Assembly (NCBI GenBank): GCA_040266995.1
Contig: JAWRHV010000024.1
Location: 1-22,805 of the forward strand
DNA: 22,805 nucleotides
From: UBA4312 sp040266995
GTDB lineage: Bacteria; Bacillota_I; Bacilli_A; Erysipelotrichales; Erysipelotrichaceae
Direction of reading: 5' to 3'
Below are positions 15,266-19,812 of the stretch, in pieces. The notes under the pieces are model-generated. The model ran no database searches, was not told the origin of the DNA, and saw nothing but the letters and a program-made list of their open reading frames with translations. Both the position numbers and the translations under genes were made by a program. Each line of letters starts with the position of its first letter. Positions within the stretch are counted from its first letter, which is position 1.

Positions 15266-15293
15266 TTATACTAACTAGCACTTTGAAAGTCAA
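15265..15293 (-). promoter_or_regulatory. Promoter of the FTR1-P19-Frd operon
   Basis: On the minus strand, TTGACT (15288-15293), a 17-nt spacer and a consensus TATAAT (15265-15270) are present. The predicted start is near 15258, inside the third palindrome, leaving a leader of about 68 nt. The near-consensus strength implies that the operon is controlled by repression. Confidence 0.88.
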
Positions 15294-15328
15294 CTTAAAA
15301 CCTGGAAAGAACACAGGAATCTCTACCC

Positions 15329-15356
15329 AAAAACAGCCATCGTGATTACGATAGCT
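15329..15356 (-). terminator. Probable terminator of the redoxin-like gene
   Basis: Arms AGCCATCGT (15335-15343) and ACGATAGCT (15348-15356) pair with one mismatch around a GATT loop. A run of five Ts on the minus strand (15329-15333) follows. The stop codon lies within the hairpin. It would shield the iron operon promoter from upstream transcription. The stem is modest. Confidence 0.6.
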
Positions 15357-15819
15357 CTTGGTCTTCTTTCCTTGGATATTCCTTCAACATTCGTTCGATT
15401 TTTTCCTTCTTCTGCATATAACGGATTCTTAAAGCCTTCAAATACACCTGCCCGATCCCTCTTTCATTCAGTCTATACGTTTTGGTGATTACTTGTGTTC
15501 CATCCATCAGCAGCATGCATGGATAAATCAAGTGATACTCTTTGCCAAAAACATACTTGGTGCGGATCAAATCATACTTTATATACAACGATCGATCCAT
15601 ATTATATACGTAATGAAAAGAAGAATGCGCCACATGATACCGATCGTCCGGACTGATCACATAGACAGGGATCTTCAGCTCCTGAAAGGCGTCTTTCCAC
15701 TTTAACAGATGATCATGGGGTACAAAGGATTTTTTCTCATAGAGGGAATCGAACACGACCAGGATATGTAAAGAAGCAGGAAATTGTACGGAATCTCCGT
15801 ACTTATCAATGATTTTCAT
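15346..15819 (-). CDS. Redoxin-like (thioredoxin-fold) protein without an active-site cysteine pair
   Basis: 157 aa, no clear family. The order of elements resembles AhpC/redoxin proteins: a hydrophobic strand (LHILVVFDS, 18-25), a helix (LLKWKDAFQEL), a strand (IPVYVIS, 50-56), a YNMDRSL segment (72-78), then a P-containing strand (IYPCMLLMDG, 98-107) and a basic C-terminal helix. The position that normally carries the peroxidatic CxxC or TxxC is DSLYEKKS, with no cysteine. The only Cys is C101, next to the presumed cis-Pro loop. The start at 15817-15819 lacks a good Shine-Dalgarno. It diverges from the MreB-like gene, 50 bp away. The fold call is my inference; an uncharacterised cytosolic protein is the safe description. 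Confidence 0.6.
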   Translation of the reverse strand: MKIIDKYGDSVQFPASLHILVVFDSLYEKKSFVPHDHLLKWKDAFQELKIPVYVISPDDRYHVAHSSFHYVYNMDRSLYIKYDLIRTKYVFGKEYHLIYPCMLLMDGTQVITKTYRLNERGIGQVYLKALRIRYMQKKEKIERMLKEYPRKEDQELS

Positions 15820-15838
15820 TTTTAAATATCGGAATGCG

Positions 15839-15874
15839 TGCTATTATTTTATCACAAAGGAGACGATGTATGAA
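15839..15874. promoter_or_regulatory. Overlapping divergent promoters of the redoxin-like and MreB-like genes
   Basis: Plus strand: an extended -10 TGCTATTAT at 15839-15847 for the MreB-like gene, with no convincing -35. Minus strand: TTCATA (15869-15874), 17 nt and TAAAAT (15846-15851) for the redoxin-like gene. The two -10 elements overlap, so the promoters may compete. The intergenic gap is only 50 bp. Confidence 0.45.
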
Positions 15875-16814
15875 CTATTATGGTCTGGATATCGGAACAG
15901 CCAGGATACGGTTTTTCGATTCGGAAGAGATCTTGTTTGATCAGCCGGCGTTGATTGCTTATGACTCGGATAACGATCCGATTGCGATCGGTGATAAAGC
16001 CCATGCACTGAAAGGAAGCGGAAATGTCCGTCCCCTAGATACCCTGGAAGCTTTATTTCTATATTGTAATCAGATTTTTGATGATTATCATATTTTTGGA
16101 ATCTTCAAGAAAACAACCGTTCTGTTTAGTTGCCCTATAACCTTCTCTGATACGGAAAAAGAGGAAATCAAAACCTATCTTTTAAAACAAGGCGCCATGC
16201 ACGCTGTATCGGATATTGAAATCTGGTATGCCGCTCTGGGTTCTCAAATCAATATCGATTCCGATCTGAGCTCTTGTATCCTTCATATCGGACACGATAA
16301 CACATCGATTGGCGTCTTCAGCAAGAACCAGATTGATGACAGTGCGCAAAATCCAATAGCCGGTCGGCAGCTGGAGCAGCAGATCCGTCGCTGGATCTTG
16401 GAACAGTGCCATCTGCAGATCAGTGACCATGTTCTTTTGGATATGAAATTGCTGATTGGTCAATGTGTTCCGCAGCCTTTTCCTCAATCCTTTCCGGTCC
16501 AAGGCTTTGATACACGCACACAGAAATCTCGCTCGATGCAATTCGATGAAAATCAATTCGTTCAGGCGGTATCCGGTGTATTATACCAGTGGTCGAACTG
16601 GATCTATCAGTTTTTATCCACCTTATCGCCCATCACCCAGCAACAAATCGCTATGCGCGGCATTATCTGCTGTGGCGGCACTTTCTTGTTAAGAAATCTT
16701 GCACCGGCTTTACAAAACCAGCTGAACATCCCTTTCTATATCTGCCCGAAACCGGATCAGACCGTCATCCGGGGCATGCAGGTCATCTTAACCAGAATGG
16801 AGGAAGGTCTATGA
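15870..16814 (+). CDS. Divergent MreB/actin-like protein with degenerate nucleotide site
   Basis: 314 aa. The start at 15870 has AAAGGAG seven bases upstream; an in-frame upstream codon lacks such a site. The actin-family landmarks run in MreB order. Phosphate 1 is GLDIGTARIRFF (5-16). An RPLDTLEA segment (54-61) follows, then FSCPITFSDTEKEE (86-99). Phosphate 2 is ILHIGHDNTSIGVFS (137-151), where MreB has DIGGGTTDIAV. The adenosine motif is GIICCGGTFLLRNL (264-277). Loss of the leading Asp and of two glycines in phosphate 2, and of the third Gly in the adenosine motif, suggests weak or absent ATPase activity. It is slightly shorter than MreB (about 330-345). It is translationally coupled to a 48-aa membrane protein, so a specialised cell-shape role is plausible. 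Confidence 0.8.
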   Translation: MNYYGLDIGTARIRFFDSEEILFDQPALIAYDSDNDPIAIGDKAHALKGSGNVRPLDTLEALFLYCNQIFDDYHIFGIFKKTTVLFSCPITFSDTEKEEIKTYLLKQGAMHAVSDIEIWYAALGSQINIDSDLSSCILHIGHDNTSIGVFSKNQIDDSAQNPIAGRQLEQQIRRWILEQCHLQISDHVLLDMKLLIGQCVPQPFPQSFPVQGFDTRTQKSRSMQFDENQFVQAVSGVLYQWSNWIYQFLSTLSPITQQQIAMRGIICCGGTFLLRNLAPALQNQLNIPFYICPKPDQTVIRGMQVILTRMEEGL

Positions 16815-16957
16815 AAGCCTGGATCCTGTCCGCTTTATATTTTATGGCAGCAGGCTGCCTGTTGCTCTTTGCGTTTAAGAATATAGATATCGCTTTGTAT
16901 ATCGGAATCGTTCTTCTCTTAGTGGCAACCTTATTTTCAAGACAATTAAAAAAGTAG
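16811..16957 (+). CDS. 48-aa two-helix membrane protein coupled to the MreB-like gene
   Basis: 48 aa; the start ATG overlaps the MreB-like stop (ATGA) and is preceded by GGAGG eight bases upstream. Two hydrophobic segments (about 4-22 and 26-43) are separated by KNID, ending in a basic tail (RQLKK). No family is recognised. The coupling and size suggest a small partner or membrane tether for the actin-like protein, which is inference. Its stop codon lies inside the shared terminator stem. Confidence 0.7.
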   Translation: MKAWILSALYFMAAGCLLLFAFKNIDIALYIGIVLLLVATLFSRQLKK

Positions 16958-16967
16958 AAGTCTACTT
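16948..16967. terminator. Bidirectional terminator between convergent genes
   Basis: Arms AAGTAGA (16952-16958) and TCTACTT (16961-16967) form a tight hairpin with a 2-nt centre (or a 4-nt loop on a shorter stem). On the minus strand it is followed by six Ts (16948-16953), and on the plus strand by a weak GTTTTC. The stop codons of both flanking genes lie in the stem. A longer alternative pairs 16951-16961 with 16978-16988. Confidence 0.7.
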
Positions 16968-17174
16968 GTTTTCGATGACTTCTACTTTTACTTTGTTGTC
17001 GGGTTCTATATCATAGGTTATTTTGGCAAAATCATTTGTATGCTCTGTAATCAGAGCATGGACCATTTCAAAGATTTCTTCTTCATTTTCTTCGGTCTTG
17101 CAATCGTATTCAATTGATGTAACAACGTGTTTTCTGATTTTTGCGTTTTTTAAATCTTTTAATAGTGTTTCCAT
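16962..17174 (-). CDS. Unrecognised 70-aa small protein
   Basis: 70 aa, acidic, with a basic N-terminal segment (KDLKNAKIRKH) and a predicted beta-alpha-beta-like pattern: strand HVVTSIEYDC (16-25), helix EEEIFEMVHALITEH (31-45), strands FAKITYDI and KVKVEVIE. No family is recognised. It has its own strong promoter and a GAGG ribosome site before the ATG at 17172-17174. It looks like a real, small cytosolic protein standing alone between a sodium symporter and the MreB-like operon. Confidence 0.7.
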   Translation of the reverse strand: METLLKDLKNAKIRKHVVTSIEYDCKTEENEEEIFEMVHALITEHTNDFAKITYDIEPDNKVKVEVIENK

Positions 17175-17195
17175 TGTTTAAACCTCACTGAAGTT

Positions 17196-17224
17196 AGTCT
17201 ATTCCAGATTTTCTGTTTTGTCAA
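17196..17224 (-). promoter_or_regulatory. Promoter of the 70-aa gene
   Basis: A consensus TTGACA (17219-17224), 17 nt and TAGACT (17196-17201) are read on the minus strand. The predicted leader is short (about 15 nt). It lies in the 60-bp gap after the symporter gene. Confidence 0.7.
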
Positions 17225-17234
17225 ATCGTGTTTC

Positions 17235-18602
17235 TTATCCGAACAGTGTTGTGATATAACCTTGAATAAAAATAACAAGAATGATCAACGGCAGGATGAC
17301 CGAACAATAAAACTTGATCTTGTTGCTGAATGCGATGCCCTTTCCTGCGTTGGCTTCTTCCAGGAAAGCCTCCCAGCCCCAGCCGTTTTTCGCGGTACAG
17401 AAAAGAACATAGAACAAAGAGCCTAAAGGCAGCAGGTTATTGGAGACGATAAAATCTTCCAGATCCTGGATCGTCGTTCCGGCACCCATCGGTTGGATAA
17501 AGCTCCATGCGTTGAACCCAAGAGCACAAGGTAAAGACAATACCAGCATACCGATCAGGTTATACAGAACATTCTTTTTATGATCCCAGCCAAACATTTC
17601 CGAAGTAATGGTCATAATGTTCTGGAAGACGGCCAATATAGTGGTAAAAGCCGCAAAGCTCATAAACAAGAAGAACAAAGCGCCCCAGATCCGGCCACCG
17701 CTCATATTCGCAAAAATATTTGGCAAAGATACGAAGATCAATCCAGGTCCCTGTGCAGAATCCACATTGTAGGCAAAGCAGGCCGGAATAACGATCAAGC
17801 CGGCCACAATGGCCACAAAGGTATCCAAAGCCACGACCCGAATCGCTTCCGATGTCAATCTCTGTTCTTTGTCGATGTAGCTGCCGAAGATCGCGATGGC
17901 TCCGATGCCCAGAGATAATGTGAAGAAGGCCTGTCCCATCGCCGCAAAAATAACTTCGCCCAGACCATATTCATTGATTTTGGAAAAATCCGGAATCAAG
18001 TAATAGCGAACCCCTTCCATGGCTCCCGGTAATGTCACCGAACGAATTGCCAGACAAACCATCAAACCGAGTAAGCACAACATCATGACCTTGCTGACCT
18101 TTTCTACACCATTGACCAGTCCCTTCGATACCACGAAGAAGCCTAACAGGACAACCACGACCATGTACCCTACATTGATCAAAGGACTGCCCAGCATATC
18201 GGTAAATGTATTCATGATCATTTCACTATCCGCACCTTGGAAAGTGCCTAGTAACATCTGTACAAAATAATAAAACATCCAGCCACATACTGTTGTATAA
18301 AACATCATCAGCAGATAGTTTCCGGCTAATGCCAGATACTTCATCGCGTGCCATTTCGATCCGCTTGGCTCTAATACATCAAAGGACAAGGCTGCGCTTT
18401 TCTGGCTCCCACGGCCGACCGCATATTCCATGACCATGACCGGTAATCCCAGGATCACCAAAAAAAACAAATAGATTAGTACAAAGGCTGCCCCTCCGTA
18501 TTTTCCGGTTATATACGGAAACCGCCAGACATTACCTAACCCTATGGCGCAACCGGCACTGATCAGGATAAAACCCAATCGACTGGAAAATCTTTCTCTC
18601 AT
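17235..18602 (-). CDS. SNF-family sodium-dependent (amino acid) symporter
   Basis: 455 aa, about 11-12 transmembrane helices in the LeuT fold. The first helix has the family hallmark GCAIGLGNVWRFPYI (about 17-31), which forms part of the Na+ and substrate sites. MVMEYAVGRGSQ follows helix 2, and GLIFVSLPNIF lies in the helix 7 region. Bacterial members (LeuT, TnaT, MhsT) take up amino acids or related amines with Na+. Length fits the bacterial family. The start at 18600-18602 follows GAGGGGG. The substrate cannot be read from sequence. It is monocistronic by layout, followed by a separate promoter. Confidence 0.93.
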   Translation of the reverse strand: MRERFSSRLGFILISAGCAIGLGNVWRFPYITGKYGGAAFVLIYLFFLVILGLPVMVMEYAVGRGSQKSAALSFDVLEPSGSKWHAMKYLALAGNYLLMMFYTTVCGWMFYYFVQMLLGTFQGADSEMIMNTFTDMLGSPLINVGYMVVVVLLGFFVVSKGLVNGVEKVSKVMMLCLLGLMVCLAIRSVTLPGAMEGVRYYLIPDFSKINEYGLGEVIFAAMGQAFFTLSLGIGAIAIFGSYIDKEQRLTSEAIRVVALDTFVAIVAGLIVIPACFAYNVDSAQGPGLIFVSLPNIFANMSGGRIWGALFFLFMSFAAFTTILAVFQNIMTITSEMFGWDHKKNVLYNLIGMLVLSLPCALGFNAWSFIQPMGAGTTIQDLEDFIVSNNLLPLGSLFYVLFCTAKNGWGWEAFLEEANAGKGIAFSNKIKFYCSVILPLIILVIFIQGYITTLFG

Positions 18603-18629
18603 ATATAATTCCCCCTCGTAATGATATTT

Positions 18630-18658
18630 ATTATACTACCATTTGTAAAAAATAAGTA
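18630..18658 (-). promoter_or_regulatory. Probable promoter of the SNF symporter
   Basis: A consensus TATAAT (18630-18635) lies about 30 nt before the start codon on the minus strand. The -35 at a 17-nt spacing is weak (TACTTA, 18653-18658). Confidence 0.5.
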
Positions 18659-18725
18659 TCTATTTTCATTATTGTGAAAAAAGATAAAAAAATGTACATT
18701 GAACTGTAAAAAGAAAGTTCGATTA

Positions 18726-18734
18726 TGGTACAAT
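18726..18734 (+). promoter_or_regulatory. Extended -10 promoter element of asnA
   Basis: TGGTACAAT is an extended -10 about 34 nt before the asnA start. There is no convincing -35. The leader is too short to hold a T-box riboswitch. An asparagine-responsive repressor is possible but no operator is evident. Confidence 0.5.
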
Positions 18735-18767
18735 CTTGCTTGAAAATATATTTAAGGAGGATTGATT

Positions 18768-19775
18768 ATGACTTTGATTATCCCTGAAAACTACGACCCT
18801 GTCCTGTCTGTACGCGATACACAGGAAGCAATCAAATACATTCGTGATACATTCCAGAAAGAGCTGGGCAGCCAGCTTCACTTATCCCGGATCTCTGCCC
18901 CGTTGTATCTTCCGAAAAGCTCCGGTTTAAACGACAACCTGAACGGTGTAGAATTGCCGGTATCCTTTACGATGAACGATGTTCCCGGTGAAGAGATGGA
19001 AGTAGTACATTCATTGGCGAAATGGAAACGTTATGCTTTGAAAAAATATGGTTTTAAAGTGAATAAAGGGCTGTATACTAATATGAATGCAATCCGTAAG
19101 GATGAAGAGATGGATAACCTTCATTCCGCTTATGTGGACCAATGGGATTGGGAAAAAATTATCAAAAAGGAAGATCGAAATGAAAGAGTCCTGAAACGGG
19201 AAGTCCGCCGGATCTTTAAGGTCATCAAGCATATGGAGCATGAAGTATGGTATAAATACCCGGAAGCCGTCAATCATCTGCCGGATAAGATCCATTTTAT
19301 CACAACCCAGGAATTACTTGACTTATACCCGGATCTAGGTCCGAAAGAACGCGAAAATAAGATCACAAAAAAATATGGAGCTGTGTTTGTAATGAAGATT
19401 GGTGATCGTCTGTCCAACGGAGAAAAACACGATGGAAGAGCACCCGATTATGATGACTGGGAATTGAACGGTGACATTCTCTTCTGGTATGAGCCGTTAC
19501 AATGTTCTCTGGAAATCAGTTCGATGGGAATCCGGGTCGATGAAAACTCTCTGGTTTCACAGTTGGAAAAGGAAAACTGTACAGACCGTTTACAGCTTCC
19601 TTATCATAAAGGCATTGTCAATCAAGACCTGCCATATACTATCGGCGGCGGTATCGGACAATCTCGTCTGTGCATGCTGCTTCTGAAGAAAGCACATATC
19701 GGGGAAGTACAGTGTAGCATCTGGCCACAGGATATGGTCGATACATGCCTGGCACATAATATTCAGATCTTATAA
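18768..19775 (+). CDS. asnA: Aspartate-ammonia ligase (asparagine synthetase A)
   Basis: 335 aa. AsnA makes asparagine from aspartate, ammonia and ATP in the cytosol, and has a class II aminoacyl-tRNA synthetase-like core. Visible family segments are ISAPLYLPKSSGLNDNLNG, SLAKWKRYAL, the GLYTNMNAIRKDE motif, SAYVDQWDWE and the C-terminal GGGIGQSRLCMLLLKK with the motif 3 arginine. The start is the ATG at 18768, seven bases after AAGGAGG; an in-frame TTG at 18762 lies too close to that site. Length is normal. It stands alone and converges on rpoC through a shared terminator. Confidence 0.97.
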   Translation: MTLIIPENYDPVLSVRDTQEAIKYIRDTFQKELGSQLHLSRISAPLYLPKSSGLNDNLNGVELPVSFTMNDVPGEEMEVVHSLAKWKRYALKKYGFKVNKGLYTNMNAIRKDEEMDNLHSAYVDQWDWEKIIKKEDRNERVLKREVRRIFKVIKHMEHEVWYKYPEAVNHLPDKIHFITTQELLDLYPDLGPKERENKITKKYGAVFVMKIGDRLSNGEKHDGRAPDYDDWELNGDILFWYEPLQCSLEISSMGIRVDENSLVSQLEKENCTDRLQLPYHKGIVNQDLPYTIGGGIGQSRLCMLLLKKAHIGEVQCSIWPQDMVDTCLAHNIQIL

Positions 19776-19812
19776 AAAAAGATGAAGAGTGAAATATCAC
19801 TCTTCATTTTTT
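19774..19812. terminator. Bidirectional terminator shared by asnA and rpoC
   Basis: Perfect 11-bp arms ATGAAGAGTGA (19782-19792) and TCACTCTTCAT (19797-19807) enclose an AATA loop. An A tract lies to the left (19774-19780) and a T tract to the right (19807-19812). It therefore serves both strands. It follows asnA directly and overlaps the rpoC stop region. Confidence 0.95.

Noticed and set aside
18603..18767. T-box or other riboswitch before asnA
   Set aside because: The predicted leader is only about 30 nt and holds no specifier stem or T-box sequence.
19011..19295. Minus-strand open frame of 94 codons inside asnA
   Set aside because: It is antisense to a clear AsnA coding region, with no ribosome site or family match.
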